The notes under the pieces were generated by a model that saw nothing but the letters and a program-made list of their open reading frames with translations, was not told the DNA's origin and searched no databases. Source: Salinispora mooreana (lineage in GTDB: Bacteria; Actinomycetota; Actinomycetes; Mycobacteriales; Micromonosporaceae). From it: a stretch of 64,000 bases of DNA. Both the position numbers and the translations under genes were made by a program. The number at the start of each line of letters is the position of its first letter. Position 1 is the stretch's first letter. The stretch lies in contig NZ_KB900614.1 of the NCBI RefSeq assembly GCF_000379065.1, positions 607,724-671,723 of the forward strand. Direction: 5' to 3'. This document shows positions 47,333 to 57,354 of this stretch, piece after piece.

Positions 47333-47725
47333 TCAGCCGGGGCTACCCGCCAGCATCGGCCCGAGCGGCGCACCGCCGAGCAGGTGCGCGTGGACATGGA
47401 AGACCTCCTGGCCGCCGTACGCTCCGGTGTTGAAGAGCAGCCGGAAGCCGTCACCGAGCAGCCCCTCCTCCTCGGCCACGGCGGCGGCGGTGGCGAGCAC
47501 CTCGGCGGCGAGCCTTGGGTCCCCCTCCGCCAGGGTGGCCACGTCGGCATAGTGCTCCTTCGGAATCACCAGCACGTGCACCGGAGCTTTCGGATCGATA
47601 TCGCGGAACGCGAGGGTTGTCCCGGTCTCCCGGACAACCGTGGCGGGAATCTCGCCGGCGACGATCCGGCAGAACAGACAGTCAGTTGGGCTCACCGGGG
47701 CAGTGTAAGGAACGGCTCCGGTCAC
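47333..47725 (-). CDS. HIT-family protein (HinT-like)
   Basis: The protein has 130 residues from GTG 47725. A GTG at 47692 starting SPTDCLFCRIV could be the true start. CLFCRIVAGEIPA and the catalytic HVHAHLLGG (HxHxHxx) are intact. HinT proteins hydrolyse purine nucleoside phosphoramidates. It lies between rsmE and phoH. Confidence 0.9.
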   Translation of the reverse strand: MTGAVPYTAPVSPTDCLFCRIVAGEIPATVVRETGTTLAFRDIDPKAPVHVLVIPKEHYADVATLAEGDPRLAAEVLATAAAVAEEEGLLGDGFRLLFNTGAYGGQEVFHVHAHLLGGAPLGPMLAGSPG

Positions 47726-47752
47726 CCGCCGCCCAGAGCGGAAGAACCTGCG

Positions 47753-48487
47753 CTACCAGCGGCCTAGACGGGCGGCGAGCACCGAGAGCGCCGCCACTCC
47801 GGCGGTGGATGTCCGCAGCACCGACGGGCCCAGCCGCACCGTCCGGGCTCCGGCCTCGGCGAAGGCGGCCAACTCGGCCGGGGCAACGCCGCCCTCGGGG
47901 CCTACCACCAGCACGATCTCGCCGCGGTCGGGCAGCTCCGCGGTGACCAGACGCTCCCCCGCCTGCTCGTGCAGCACGAACGCCGCCGCAGCGCCGGCGA
48001 TCCGGCGGGCCACCTCGGAGGTGGCTTCGGCCGGCGCGCCGGTCACCACCGGCAGCCAGGCCCGGCGGGCCTGCTTCGCGGCCTCCCGAACGGTGGCGAC
48101 CCACTTTCCTCGGGCACGTGCCCCCCGGTCACCCCGCCACTGGGTGACCGATCGCCCGGCCGTCCAGGGCACGATCGCGTCCACCCCGACCTCGGTCATC
48201 GCCTGCACGGCCAGCTCACCCCGGTCCCCCTTGGCCAGCCCCTGCACGACGACGAGCCGGTGGACGGGGGCGGGCAGGTAGTCCCGGGAGGTGATCCGAA
48301 GGTCAAGCACGCCCTGTCCCACCGCCGTGACCACGGCGACGGCCGTGCCGCCGCGGCCGTCAGCGAGCAGCAACTCCTCGCCGGCCCGCAACCGCTGCAC
48401 TGTCGCGGCGTGATGCCCCTCCGGCCCGTCCAGGGTCGCCGTCTCGGCGGTGGGCAACGACTCGACCAGGAACAGCGGCGCGGACAC
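47753..48487 (-). CDS. rsmE: 16S rRNA m3U1498 methyltransferase
   Basis: The protein has 244 residues. A PUA-like N-terminal domain is followed by the SPOUT-type knot: VVQGLAKGDRGELAVQAMTEVGVD, VVGPEGGVAPAELAAFAEAG and LGPSVLRTSTAGVAALSVL. It methylates U1498 of 16S rRNA using SAM. It follows dnaJ. Confidence 0.95.
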   Translation of the reverse strand: MSAPLFLVESLPTAETATLDGPEGHHAATVQRLRAGEELLLADGRGGTAVAVVTAVGQGVLDLRITSRDYLPAPVHRLVVVQGLAKGDRGELAVQAMTEVGVDAIVPWTAGRSVTQWRGDRGARARGKWVATVREAAKQARRAWLPVVTGAPAEATSEVARRIAGAAAAFVLHEQAGERLVTAELPDRGEIVLVVGPEGGVAPAELAAFAEAGARTVRLGPSVLRTSTAGVAALSVLAARLGRW

Positions 48488-48505
48488 GGTGCCAGGCTAG
48501 CGACC

Positions 48506-48543
48506 GTCCCGGTGTCCCGGGCCGCTGGCCTGGACACCGGGAC
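48506..48543 (-). terminator. Hairpin between dnaJ and rsmE
   Basis: GTCCCGGTGTCC pairs with GGACACCGGGAC, 12 bp with a 14-base loop, just past the dnaJ stop. It may attenuate transcription into rsmE. Confidence 0.55.
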
Positions 48544-48551
48544 GGGTCGAG

Positions 48552-49697
48552 TCAGGCGTGGCCGTTGAAGGCGTCCCGCATCCGCGAGAAGAAGCCGCCC
48601 TGCTTGGTCAGCTCGGCGACCTCCTCGCCCCGGGTCTGGGCGAACTCGCGCAGCATCTGCTCCTGGTCGGCGTCCAGCTTGGTCGGCGTCCGCACGTCCA
48701 GGTGAACAAAAAGATCACCCCGGCCGGTCCCGCGCAGGTGAGGCACACCACGGGCGCGGAGCCGCAGCATGCTGCCGGGCTGCGTACCGGGCTTGACGTC
48801 AACCGGCTCCTCGCTGTCCAGCGTCTTGATGGTCAGGCGGGTGCCGAGGGCCGCCGTCGTCATCGGGACAGCCACCCGGCAGTGCAGATCGTCGCCCTTA
48901 CGGGAGAAGACATCGTGCGGACGTTCGTGGATCTCCACGTAGAGATCACCGGCGGTGCCACCGCCGGGACCCACCTCGCCCTGCTGGGCCAGCCGAATCC
49001 GCATCCCGTCCTCGACCCCGGCGGGAATCTTGACGGTCAGCGAGCGCCGGGTCCGCACCCGGCCGTCCCCGGCGCAGCCGGGGCAGGGGTTCGGAATCGT
49101 GGTGCCATAGCCCTGGCAGGCGGCACACGGCCGGGCCGAGACCACCTGCCCAAGGAAGGTGCGCTGCACCGACTGCACCTCGCCCCGCCCGCCACACGCC
49201 TCGCAGCTCTCTGGATGAGTGCCGGCGGCGGTGCCCGCGCCGGAGCAGGTGGTGCAGAGCACGGCGGTGTCGACCGTGATCGGTGCCTCTACGCCGAACG
49301 CGGTCTCGGGCAGGTCCAGTTCGAGGCGCAGGATCGCGTCGGAGCCCGGCCGGGTGCGGGGGCGCGGTCCCCGCCCGCCGCCGCTGGCGGCCCCCCCGAA
49401 AAAGGCATCCATGATGTCCTGGAAGCCGACGAACGGACCGGCCTCGCCGGGTCCACCCGGCCCCCCACCCCCGCCGCCGGGGGCGAGCGGGTCGCCGCCG
49501 AGGTCAACAATCTGCCGCTTCCGGTCGTCGGAGAGGACCTCGTACGCGGCGTTGATGTCCTTGAACTTCTCTTGCGCCTCCACGTCCGGATTCACGTCCG
49601 GGTGGTACTTGCGCGCGAGCTTGCGGTAGGCGCGCTTGATCTCGTCGTCGGAGGCTTCCCGGCTCACGCCGAGGATGCCGTAGTAGTCCTTGGCCAC
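48552..49697 (-). CDS. dnaJ: Chaperone DnaJ (DnaJ2-type)
   Basis: The protein has 381 residues from GTG 49697, where the product is [12 protein letters not shown] as in homologues and AGGAC lies upstream; ATG 49715 is possible. The J domain carries HPD in KYHPDVNPD, then a Gly-rich stretch, four CxxCxGxG zinc repeats (CTTCSGAG to CPGCAGDG) and the C-terminal substrate-binding domain. It works with DnaK and GrpE. It lies next to hrcA, and is probably under HrcA/CIRCE control. Confidence 0.96.
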   Translation of the reverse strand: MAKDYYGILGVSREASDDEIKRAYRKLARKYHPDVNPDVEAQEKFKDINAAYEVLSDDRKRQIVDLGGDPLAPGGGGGGPGGPGEAGPFVGFQDIMDAFFGGAASGGGRGPRPRTRPGSDAILRLELDLPETAFGVEAPITVDTAVLCTTCSGAGTAAGTHPESCEACGGRGEVQSVQRTFLGQVVSARPCAACQGYGTTIPNPCPGCAGDGRVRTRRSLTVKIPAGVEDGMRIRLAQQGEVGPGGGTAGDLYVEIHERPHDVFSRKGDDLHCRVAVPMTTAALGTRLTIKTLDSEEPVDVKPGTQPGSMLRLRARGVPHLRGTGRGDLFVHLDVRTPTKLDADQEQMLREFAQTRGEEVAELTKQGGFFSRMRDAFNGHA

Positions 49698-49766
49698 TGC
49701 GTTCGGTGTCCTCATGTTCGTCTCGCTTGCGCCGACCGCCGGCCCGATCCGGCCGGACGGTAATGC

Positions 49767-50789
49767 CTAGTTCTGGGCCAGCAGGTCGCCCACGTAGCGC
49801 GCCACGGCCCGAACCGTGGCGATGGTGCTGGGGTAGTCCATCCGGGTCGGCCCGACCACACCGAGACCACCCAGGATGGTCACGCCTGGTCCGTAACCGG
49901 TGCTCACCACGGAGGTAGCGCGAAGATTGTCGATTTCATTCTCGTCGCCGATCCGGACGCGCATCGCGCTCGGCTCGACCTCCCCGATGAGTTTGAGGAG
50001 GACCACCTCCTCCTCAAGCGCCTCCAGAATGGGACGCAACGACCCCTGGAAGTCGAGCAGGCCACCACGGGTGAGATTGGCGGTGCCAGCGAGGGCGATA
50101 CGCTCCTCGTGCCGTTCGACCAGCGTCTCCAGGAGGACGGTGGAGAGTGTGACCATGGCCGGTCGAAGCTCCCCGCTCACCTCGTCAACCAACGCCTGCA
50201 CCAGCGGCGGTGTGTCGGCGAGCCGGGTACCGACCAGCTTCTCGTTGACCAGCTGACGCAGATCGATCACGTCGTCTGGGGGGATCGGCCCGGGTAGCTC
50301 GACGAGCCGCTGCTCGACCCGACCGGTGTCGGCGATCATGACGAGCATCAGCCGGGTGGTGGAGATCGGCACCAGTTCCAGGTGCCGAACCGAGGACCGG
50401 GCCAACGACGGGTACTGCACGACGGCGACCTGCCGGGTGAGCTGGGCCAGCAGCCGGACCGTGCGGTGCACCACGTCGTCGAGATCGATCGCGCCGACCA
50501 GGAAGCGCTCGATCGCCCGACGCTCGGCCGGAGTAAGCGGCTTCACCCGGGACAGCCGGTCCACAAAGAGCCGATAGCCACGGTCGGTGGGCACCCGGCC
50601 CGCGCTGGTGTGCGGCTGCCGAATGTAGCCCTCCTCCTCCAGCACCGCCATGTCGTTGCGGACGGTCGCTGGGGAGACCCCGAGTTGATGGCGCTCGACC
50701 AGCATCTTGCTGCCGACGGGCTCCTGCGTGGCGACGTAGTCCTCGACGATCGCGCGCAACACCGCGAGTTTACGGTCGTCGAGACCCAT
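49767..50789 (-). CDS. hrcA: Heat-inducible transcription repressor HrcA
   Basis: The protein has 340 residues. The N-terminal winged helix has [56 protein letters not shown], followed by the C-terminal dimerisation domain. A very strong ribosome-binding site (GGAAGGGGGGAGGG) precedes ATG 50789. HrcA binds CIRCE elements and needs GroEL for folding. The promoter region carries CIRCE, so hrcA is autoregulated. Confidence 0.97.
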   Translation of the reverse strand: MGLDDRKLAVLRAIVEDYVATQEPVGSKMLVERHQLGVSPATVRNDMAVLEEEGYIRQPHTSAGRVPTDRGYRLFVDRLSRVKPLTPAERRAIERFLVGAIDLDDVVHRTVRLLAQLTRQVAVVQYPSLARSSVRHLELVPISTTRLMLVMIADTGRVEQRLVELPGPIPPDDVIDLRQLVNEKLVGTRLADTPPLVQALVDEVSGELRPAMVTLSTVLLETLVERHEERIALAGTANLTRGGLLDFQGSLRPILEALEEEVVLLKLIGEVEPSAMRVRIGDENEIDNLRATSVVSTGYGPGVTILGGLGVVGPTRMDYPSTIATVRAVARYVGDLLAQN

Positions 50790-50835
50790 CCCTCCCCCCT
50801 TCCTCCTACAGCGCGTCGGCCCATCGAGGCACTTC

Positions 50836-50862
50836 CTGGCACTCGACTCTAGCGAGTGCCAG
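50836..50862. promoter_or_regulatory. CIRCE operator
   Basis: CTGGCACTC-N9-GAGTGCCAG, a 9-bp inverted repeat matching the CIRCE consensus TTAGCACTC-N9-GAGTGCTAA except at the outer bases. It lies 47 bp upstream of hrcA and controls hrcA-dnaJ. Confidence 0.95.
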
Positions 50863-51027
50863 TCTACGTCGGCACGCCCGCCAACGCGATGATCAACAAA
50901 GATCGAGTACCGTCATCGGATGGCGGCGCGGGGCCAGCCGCCTGCCAGCACCGACATATAGTGATCAGCCGGACAACCAAGGTGGTCAGGTACAGGGCTC
51001 GTTGTCCACTGCGCCTACGGTGACCCC

Positions 51028-51639
51028 ATGACGGAACCACCTCGCCCTCCCGCCGACGGAGAGCCTGGGCCCCCCAGCCCGGGCCCCGACGACCTCACCA
51101 CCCCGCTGTCCGGGACACCTGGCCCGGGTAGCTTTCCGCCACCGGGCAACTACCCACCCCCCGGCGGTACGCCCCCGCCCGGCGGCTACCCACCCAGTGG
51201 TGGCTACGGCCCACCCGGGGGCTACCCACCCAGTGGTGGCTACGGCCCACCCGGGGGCTACCCACCCAGTGGTGGCTACGGCCCACCCGGGGGCTACGGG
51301 AACAGCGAAGACCGGACCTGGGGCCTCGTCGCGCACCTCGGCGGCGCGCTCGGCGCACTGATCAGCTTTGGTCCGCTCGGGTTCGTCGCCCCGCTGATCG
51401 TCTACGTGACCCGCGGCAAACACTCACCGACCGTCCGCGCGCAGGCCCAAGCGGCGCTCAACTTCCAGATCACCTGGTCCTTGATCGCCTTCGTCCTGCT
51501 CTTCGTGGGCTGGTGCCTGCTGTTCCTCCCGAACATCGCCGTCGTGGTGATCCAGATCGTGTTCGGCATCATCGCCGCCGTACGGGCGAATGAAGGCCGG
51601 CAGTACCGCTACCCGATGTCGGCCAGCCTCATCAAGTGA
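51028..51639 (+). CDS. DUF4870-type membrane protein with proline/glycine repeat
   Basis: The protein has 203 residues. The first 100 residues are Pro/Gly/Tyr-rich, with PPSGGYGPPGGY repeated three times; the rest has about three TM helices in the DUF4870 pattern (WGLVAHLGGALGALISFGPLGFVAPLIVYVTRG and AQAALNFQITWSLIAFVLLFVG). These are small membrane proteins of unknown role. It is divergent from hrcA. Confidence 0.85.
   Translation: MTEPPRPPADGEPGPPSPGPDDLTTPLSGTPGPGSFPPPGNYPPPGGTPPPGGYPPSGGYGPPGGYPPSGGYGPPGGYPPSGGYGPPGGYGNSEDRTWGLVAHLGGALGALISFGPLGFVAPLIVYVTRGKHSPTVRAQAQAALNFQITWSLIAFVLLFVGWCLLFLPNIAVVVIQIVFGIIAAVRANEGRQYRYPMSASLIK
51184..51291 (+). repeat. 36-bp tandem repeat within the DUF4870 gene
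   Basis: Three exact copies start at 51184, 51220 and 51256, each encoding 12 residues of the pattern GYPPSGGYGPPG. Exact identity suggests recent duplication. Confidence 0.9.
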
Positions 51640-51644
51640 CGCCC

Positions 51645-51719
51645 GACGGGCCGCATCCCGACGGGCCGCATCCCGACGGGCCGCATCCCGACGGGCCGCA
51701 TCCCGACTGGCCGGATCCC
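51645..51719. repeat. 15-bp tandem repeat after the DUF4870 gene
   Basis: GACGGGCCGCATCCC occurs four times exactly (51645-51704), followed by a fifth copy with two changes. It begins six bases after the stop codon at 51639 and lies between convergent genes. Confidence 0.9.
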
Positions 51720-51795
51720 GACTGACCCGGGTTCCGGCCAGTCGGCTCCGCCGGTGGTTCGTGGCCACCGGCCGGCGAGGACCGGAAGTCGCCGA

Positions 51796-53019
51796 TCAAC
51801 CGAGCAGGTCCCGCACCACCGCGTCCGCGAGCAGCCGACCGCGCAGGGTCAACACCGCCCGACCGTCGCCGTACGCCGCCTCGGCCAGCAGACCGGCCGC
51901 CCGCGCCCGATCGGCACCGGCGCGACCGGCGGGGTCCAACACCTCCAGCGGCAGGCCCACGGCGAGCCGAAGCCGCAGCATGACGTCCTCCAGGTGCGCC
52001 TCGTCGGCGGTCAGCACCTCCCGGGCCAAGCCCGGCGACGCCCCCGCCGCGAGCCGTTGCGCGTACGCCGTGGGGTGTTTGACGTTCCACCAGCGCACCC
52101 CGCCGACGTGGCTGTGTGCCCCCGGGCCGAGGCCCCACCAGTCGCCGCCGGTCCAGTACAAGAGGTTGTGCCGGCACCGGGCAGCCGGTGTCCGCGCCCA
52201 GTTGGAAACCTCGTACCAGGAGAAGCCGGCCGCGTCGAGGGCCGCCTCCGCCGCCAGGTAGCGGTCCGCAGCGACGTCGTCGGAGGGCTGCGCCAACTCG
52301 CCCCGCCGCACCTGCGCCGCGAGCCGGGTCCCCTCCTCCACGATCAGGGAGTACGCGCTGACGTGGTCCACCCCCGCGGCGACTGCCTCGTCGAGCGAGG
52401 CGGCGAAGTCGGCCGCGCTCTCCCCCGGCGTCCCGTAGATCAGGTCCAGGTTGACGTGCGCGAACCCGGCCTCCCGGGCCTCCCGGGCGGCGGCGACGGC
52501 CCGGCCGGCGCTGTGCCGCCGGTCCAGGATCGCGAGCACGCCGGGCGACGCGGACTGCATCCCCAGGGAAATCCTCGTGTAGCCGGCGGCCCGCAGCGCG
52601 GCGAGGGATCGCGGGGTGACCGACTCCGGGTTGGCCTCCGTGGTGACCTCCGCGTCGGGGGCCAACCCCCAGGTGCGATCGATGGCGTCGAGGATTCGCG
52701 CGAGGTCTGCCGCGGGCAGCAGGGTAGGGGTGCCACCGCCGACGAAGACCGTGTCGACCCGGGGCGGGCGGTGCTCGCCCAGCACCCGGGCTGCCAACGC
52801 GAGTTCGGCGAGTACGGTGTCGGCGTGCTCCTCCCGGCTGGCACCACCACCCAGCTCGGTCGCCGTGTAGGTGTTGAAATCGCAGTACCCGCACCGGCTG
52901 GCGCAGAAGGGGACGTGTACGTACACGCCGAACCCTCGCGTTCCCACCGAGGTCAGGGCGGTTGTGGGCAGCGATCCATCCATCGGGATGGTCTCGCCTG
53001 CTGGTAGGAGACCGGGCAT
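51796..53019 (-). CDS. hemW: Heme chaperone HemW (radical SAM)
   Basis: The protein has 407 residues from ATG 53019; ATG 52983 is an alternative. Beginning MPGLLPAGETIP, it carries the iron-sulfur motif CASRCGYCDF and the HemW markers VFVGGGTPTLLP, EANPESVTP, SLGMQSASPGVLAILDRRHS and NLDLIYGTPGES. HemW binds heme and transfers it to target proteins; it is not coproporphyrinogen oxidase. It diverges from the enoyl-CoA hydratase gene, 19 bp apart. Confidence 0.93.
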   Translation of the reverse strand: MPGLLPAGETIPMDGSLPTTALTSVGTRGFGVYVHVPFCASRCGYCDFNTYTATELGGGASREEHADTVLAELALAARVLGEHRPPRVDTVFVGGGTPTLLPAADLARILDAIDRTWGLAPDAEVTTEANPESVTPRSLAALRAAGYTRISLGMQSASPGVLAILDRRHSAGRAVAAAREAREAGFAHVNLDLIYGTPGESAADFAASLDEAVAAGVDHVSAYSLIVEEGTRLAAQVRRGELAQPSDDVAADRYLAAEAALDAAGFSWYEVSNWARTPAARCRHNLLYWTGGDWWGLGPGAHSHVGGVRWWNVKHPTAYAQRLAAGASPGLAREVLTADEAHLEDVMLRLRLAVGLPLEVLDPAGRAGADRARAAGLLAEAAYGDGRAVLTLRGRLLADAVVRDLLG

Positions 53020-53037
53020 GGCCACTAGTGTGCCCGG
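53012..53037. promoter_or_regulatory. Inverted repeat spanning the hemW/enoyl-CoA hydratase start region
   Basis: CCGGGCA at 53012-53018 and TGCCCGG at 53031-53037, with the palindrome CACTAGTG inside. TAGTGT (53026-53031) lies seven bases before ATG 53039, the position of a -10 element in a leaderless transcript. It is a candidate operator for both genes. Confidence 0.45.
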
Positions 53038-53038
53038 C

Positions 53039-53821
53039 ATGACCTCTCCCGACGCGCTGGTGCGAACTGTCACGGCCGGCGGGGTGACCACCCTCACCCT
53101 GGACAGCCCGCACAACCGCAACGCGCTCTCCACGCCACTGATGACCCAGCTGCTCGACGAACTCGCCGCGGCGGTCGCCGACGACGCCGTACGCGCGGTC
53201 GTGCTGGACCACTCCGGACCGGTCTTCTGCTCCGGCGCCGACCTGAAGGAGACCGCCGCCGCGTACGCCAGCGGGACGGTTCCGGCCGGGATGCTCGGCG
53301 ACGTGCTCGCGGCCGTCTGGGAGTGCCCGAAGCCCGTGGTGGCGCGGGTGGCGGGACCGGCACGGGCGGGCGGGCTGGGCCTGATCGCCGCGGCCGACCT
53401 GGCGGTCTGCGCCCAGCAGGCGACGTTTGCCTTCACCGAGGTCCGGATCGGGGTCATCCCAGCGGTGATCTCGGCGACGGTGCTGCCCCGGCTGCGGCCC
53501 CGCGCCGCGGCCGAGCTGTACCTGACCGGGGACACCTTCGACGGGCAGCGGGCCGCCGACATCGGTCTGGTCACCGCGGCGGTGCCGCTGGCAGACCTGG
53601 ACACCGTCGTGGCCCGCTACTGCGACTCGCTGGTCCGGGGCGCACCCGGGGCACTGGCCGGGGCCAAACAGCTACTTCGCCGCCCCGCCACCGTCGAGCT
53701 GCGGGGCGAACTGGCCGACCTGGCCACGCTCTCCACCGGCTACTTCCTCTCGGCGGAGGGCCGGGAGGGCGTCACCGCGTTCCGGGAGAAGCGGCCAGCG
53801 AGCTGGGTACCGGGCGAGTAG
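53039..53821 (+). CDS. Enoyl-CoA hydratase/isomerase family protein
   Basis: The protein has 260 residues. ATG 53039 has no ribosome-binding site; the preceding TAGTGT suggests a leaderless mRNA. The crotonase fold shows LDSPHNRNALSTPLMTQLLDEL, FCSGADLKE (oxyanion loop), ARVAGPARAGGLGLIAAADLAV and FTEVRIGVIPAVIS. It hydrates or isomerises acyl-CoA esters. The substrate cannot be predicted. Confidence 0.9.
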   Translation: MTSPDALVRTVTAGGVTTLTLDSPHNRNALSTPLMTQLLDELAAAVADDAVRAVVLDHSGPVFCSGADLKETAAAYASGTVPAGMLGDVLAAVWECPKPVVARVAGPARAGGLGLIAAADLAVCAQQATFAFTEVRIGVIPAVISATVLPRLRPRAAAELYLTGDTFDGQRAADIGLVTAAVPLADLDTVVARYCDSLVRGAPGALAGAKQLLRRPATVELRGELADLATLSTGYFLSAEGREGVTAFREKRPASWVPGE

Positions 53822-53991
53822 CCCGGGTTTCTGGCCGGCTCGGCACGGGAAGTCGCTGGCGCGCCCACCGCCGCCGCGACCGACCGGCAGCCGAACCGAC
53901 CGAACGCCCGGGTAGCACCGCCCCGGCTGGCCGGCGGCTCACCGGGCACAGGGGCTTACGCTTGTCGGACTCATCGAAACAGGGGGTGCAG

Positions 53992-54846
53992 GTGCGGACT
54001 CGGGCACTCGTAGCGACTGGCGTCGTTCTCGCGCTCGTCGCCATGGTCGGGCTCTTCGTCACCTTCCGGCACATCGCGGATGGGCTTCGGCTCCCGTTCG
54101 CCGGGCGGAGCTGCACGGTCCAGGCAGACGGCCAGGTGGAGTTGGATGCCGGCCAGATGGCCAACGCGGCGACGATCGCGGCCATCGGGGCGCAGCGCGG
54201 CATGCCGGAACGGGCGGTCGTGGTGGCGCTGGCGACCGCGTACCAGGAGTCGGGGCTGCGCAACCTGGCCGGCGGCGACCGGGACTCGGTGGGCCTGTTC
54301 CAGCAACGGCCCAGCCAGGGCTGGGGCTCGCCAGCCGAGATCCGGGACCCGCGGTACGCGACGAACACCTTCTACGCCGCGCTGGCGAAGGTGCGCGACT
54401 GGGAAGAGATGCGGGTCACCGACGCCGCCCAGACGGTGCAGCGCTCGGCCTTCCCGGAGGCGTACCAGAAGTGGGCCGACGAGTCGGAGGTGCTGAGTCG
54501 GGCCCTGCTCGGTCAGGCCAGCGGAGCGGTGGCCTGCGCCGTCAACGACGATCCGCAGCACCGCGGGGCCACCGCGACCGCGGCGCTGGCCCAGGGGCTC
54601 ACCCTGGACTGGGGGCTCGCCCCCGAAGCCGCGGCGGCCGGCCCGACCCGGCTGACCCTGACCGTGGACGACGAGCAGGATGGCTGGCGGTACGCGCACT
54701 GGCTGGTGTCACACGCCCAGGACAACGGGGTCCAACTAGTCCACTTCCAAGGGCTACGGTGGACCGCCGAGGAGGGCGTCTGGGCCCCGGTAGCCGGCAA
54801 ACAGAGCCCCACCCGGGTGGTCGCCGAGGTCCTCGACGCCCCCTGA
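53992..54846 (+). CDS. Membrane-anchored lysozyme-like protein
   Basis: The protein has 284 residues from GTG 53992 (GTG 53986 is possible). One N-terminal TM helix (LVATGVVLALVAMVGLFVTF) is followed by an extracytoplasmic domain with VALATAYQESGLRNLAGGDRDSVGLFQQRPSQGWGSP, which resembles goose-type and SLT lysozyme folds with the catalytic Glu in QESGL. Homologues are often mislabelled heavy-metal transporters. A role in cell-wall turnover is inferred. Confidence 0.75.
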   Translation: MRTRALVATGVVLALVAMVGLFVTFRHIADGLRLPFAGRSCTVQADGQVELDAGQMANAATIAAIGAQRGMPERAVVVALATAYQESGLRNLAGGDRDSVGLFQQRPSQGWGSPAEIRDPRYATNTFYAALAKVRDWEEMRVTDAAQTVQRSAFPEAYQKWADESEVLSRALLGQASGAVACAVNDDPQHRGATATAALAQGLTLDWGLAPEAAAAGPTRLTLTVDDEQDGWRYAHWLVSHAQDNGVQLVHFQGLRWTAEEGVWAPVAGKQSPTRVVAEVLDAP

Positions 54847-54856
54847 GGACGCCGGA

Positions 54857-55141
54857 TCACCGGTGAGCGCTGCCACCGCGCCAGCCCAGGCGCGCCACCA
54901 CGGCCACCGCGATGGCGGCGAAGACAACCTGGAGCAGCAGCTCACGCCAGTCGAACCCATCCGCTTCGGCGAAGCCGACGGATCGGGCGACGATCGCCCC
55001 GAGCAGCGCGGCACCGACGCCGATCACCAGGTGTAGCCAGCCGGGCATATCCTGCCGGCCCGGCACGACCAGACGGCCCAGCGCCCCGACGATCAGACCG
55101 ACGAGCAGCGTGGTGAGGATGCCGGAGACGGTCAGCTCCAC
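54857..55141 (-). CDS. GlsB/YeaQ/YmgE-family membrane protein
   Basis: The protein has 94 residues and three TM helices. The start is GTG 55141 after AGGAGA. GLIVGALGRLVVPGRQDMPGWLHLVIGVGAALLGAIVAR fits the transglycosylase-associated family often linked to stress. It is convergent with the lysozyme-like gene. Confidence 0.88.
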   Translation of the reverse strand: MELTVSGILTTLLVGLIVGALGRLVVPGRQDMPGWLHLVIGVGAALLGAIVARSVGFAEADGFDWRELLLQVVFAAIAVAVVARLGWRGGSAHR

Positions 55142-55277
55142 GGTCGTTCTCCTCTGCGGGGAAGGGCGAGTCCGGCGGTGACCGGCGACGCGGTGTGCAC
55201 CGTTCCCGACCTGAGGAGCCCCACACCGCCGGCCTACGGCCAGGCGCCGGGTGCCCGCTCCGCCACGGCAGCCGTAC

Positions 55278-57158
55278 TCACTTCTTACCGGACGTCTTGC
55301 CGCCGCCCCCGGAGTCCGCGGAGAGCGCGGCGATGAATGCCTCCTGCGGCACCTCGACCCGGCCCACCATCTTCATCCGCTTCTTGCCTTCCTTCTGCTT
55401 CTCCAGCAGCTTGCGCTTACGGCTGATGTCACCGCCGTAGCACTTCGCCAGGACGTCCTTGCGGATTGCGCGGATCGTCTCCCGGGCGATCACCCGGCTG
55501 CCGATCGCCGCCTGGATGGGCACCTCGAACTGCTGGCGGGGGATCAGGGAGCGCAGCTTCGCGGCGATGGTGGTGCCGTAGGCGTAGGCCTTGTCCTTGT
55601 GCACGATCGCGCTGAACGCGTCAACCGGCTCGCCGTGTAGCAGGATGTCCACCTTGACCAGGTCGGAGGCCTGCTCGCCGGAGGGCTCGTAGTCCAGCGA
55701 CGCGTACCCCTTGGTGCGGCTCTTGAGCTGATCGAAGAAGTCGAAAATAATCTCCGCCAGCGGCAGGGTGTAGCGCAGCTCCACCCGGTCGGCGGAGAGG
55801 TAGTCCATGCCGAGCAGCGTGCCCCGACGGCCCTGGCAGAGCTCCATGACCGCGCCGACGAAGTCGTTCGGGGTCAAGACCGTGGCGCGCACCACCGGCT
55901 CGTACACCTCGGCGATCTTGCCGGTCGGGTACTCGCTCGGGTTGGTCACCACGACCTCCTCGCCGTCCTCGTTGATGGCCCGGTAGACCACGTTCGGCGC
56001 GGTGGAGATCAGGTCGAGGTTGAACTCCCGCTCCAGCCGCTCCCGGATGATCTCCAGGTGCAGCAGGCCGAGGAAGCCGCAGCGAAAGCCGAAACCGAGT
56101 GCACCGGAGGTCTCCGGCTCGTAGGTCAGCGCCGCGTCATTGAGCTTGAGCCTGTCCAACGCGTCCCGCAGGTTCGGGTAGTCTGACCCGTCGATCGGGT
56201 AGAGGCCGGAGTAGACCATCGGCTTCGGGTCCTTGTACCCGCCGAGCGGCTCATCCGCCGGCCGCGCGTTGATGGTGACGGTGTCACCCACCCGGGACTG
56301 CCGGACATCCTTCACGCCGGTGATCAGGTATCCCACCTCGCCGATACCGAGCGCATCCGCCTTGACCATCTCCGGGGAGATCACACCGATCTCCAGCAGC
56401 TCGTGGACCGCGCCGGTAGACATCATCTTGATCCGGTCCCGGGCGCTGATCTGCCCGTCAACCACCCGGACGTAGGTGACCACGCCCCGATAGACGTCGT
56501 ACACCGAGTCGAAGATCATTGCCCGGGCCGACGACTCCGCCACACCGACCGGCGGGGTGAACTGTCGGACGATCTCGTCGAGCAGGTGCGGTACGCCCTC
56601 TCCGGTCTTGCCGGAGACCCGGATGCAGTCCGCCGGATCGCCGCCGATCAGGTGGGCCAGCTCCTCGGCGTACTTCTCCGGCTGCGCCGCCGGCAGGTCG
56701 ATCTTGTTGAGTACCGGGATGATGTGCAGATCGTTCTCGAGCGCCAGGTAGAGGTTGGCCAGGGTCTGCGCCTCGATGCCCTGGGCGGCGTCAACCAGCA
56801 GGATCGCGCCCTCGCAGGCCGCCAGGGAGCGCGAGACCTCGTAGCTGAAGTCAACGTGCCCAGGGGTATCGATCATGTTGAGCACGGCACTCTCGCCGGC
56901 CCGCTCCCCCTCCCGAATCGCCCACGGCATCCGGACGGCCTGGCTCTTGATGGTGATCCCGCGCTCTCGCTCGATGTCCATCCGATCGAGGTATTGCGCC
57001 CGCATCTGTCGGGGGTCGACCACACCGGTGAGCTGCAACATCCGGTCGGCCAGGGTCGACTTCCCATGATCGATGTGGGCGATGATGCAGAAGTTCCGGA
57101 TGCGCGCCGGTTCGGTGGCACCAGGAGTGTTCGCGCCGGAATCGAGCGTCGGTGGCAC
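55278..57158 (-). CDS. lepA: Elongation factor 4 (LepA)
   Basis: The protein has 626 residues from GTG 57158, giving the usual length. G motifs are [21 protein letters not shown] and NKIDLP, followed by domain II, EF-G-like domains and the LepA C-terminal domain ([25 protein letters not shown], then [44 protein letters not shown]). LepA back-translocates or remodels stalled ribosomes. Confidence 0.97.
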   Translation of the reverse strand: MPPTLDSGANTPGATEPARIRNFCIIAHIDHGKSTLADRMLQLTGVVDPRQMRAQYLDRMDIERERGITIKSQAVRMPWAIREGERAGESAVLNMIDTPGHVDFSYEVSRSLAACEGAILLVDAAQGIEAQTLANLYLALENDLHIIPVLNKIDLPAAQPEKYAEELAHLIGGDPADCIRVSGKTGEGVPHLLDEIVRQFTPPVGVAESSARAMIFDSVYDVYRGVVTYVRVVDGQISARDRIKMMSTGAVHELLEIGVISPEMVKADALGIGEVGYLITGVKDVRQSRVGDTVTINARPADEPLGGYKDPKPMVYSGLYPIDGSDYPNLRDALDRLKLNDAALTYEPETSGALGFGFRCGFLGLLHLEIIRERLEREFNLDLISTAPNVVYRAINEDGEEVVVTNPSEYPTGKIAEVYEPVVRATVLTPNDFVGAVMELCQGRRGTLLGMDYLSADRVELRYTLPLAEIIFDFFDQLKSRTKGYASLDYEPSGEQASDLVKVDILLHGEPVDAFSAIVHKDKAYAYGTTIAAKLRSLIPRQQFEVPIQAAIGSRVIARETIRAIRKDVLAKCYGGDISRKRKLLEKQKEGKKRMKMVGRVEVPQEAFIAALSADSGGGGKTSGKK

Positions 57159-57354
57159 AGCGGTCCGTTCTGGTCGACTGACGTTGAGCGGGCCGGCGCG
57201 GCACCGGCCCCCTCTATGCTCCCACGCCATGCTCACGGGTCCGCTGTGCGGGCAAACCCGAGCACGCCCCGCCGACGGACCGGGCCTACTCAGCGGCCGT
57301 CCGGACTCTTCGGCGGAGCAGCCCGGCGAAGAGCTGATAACTGAACCAAACCGA

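Noticed and set aside
51184..51291. Three 36-bp repeats considered as a CRISPR array
   Set aside because: Contiguous, in frame in the DUF4870 gene, without spacers.
51796..53019. Annotation as oxygen-independent coproporphyrinogen III oxidase
   Set aside because: Length and motifs fit HemW rather than HemN; the HemN-specific extension is missing.
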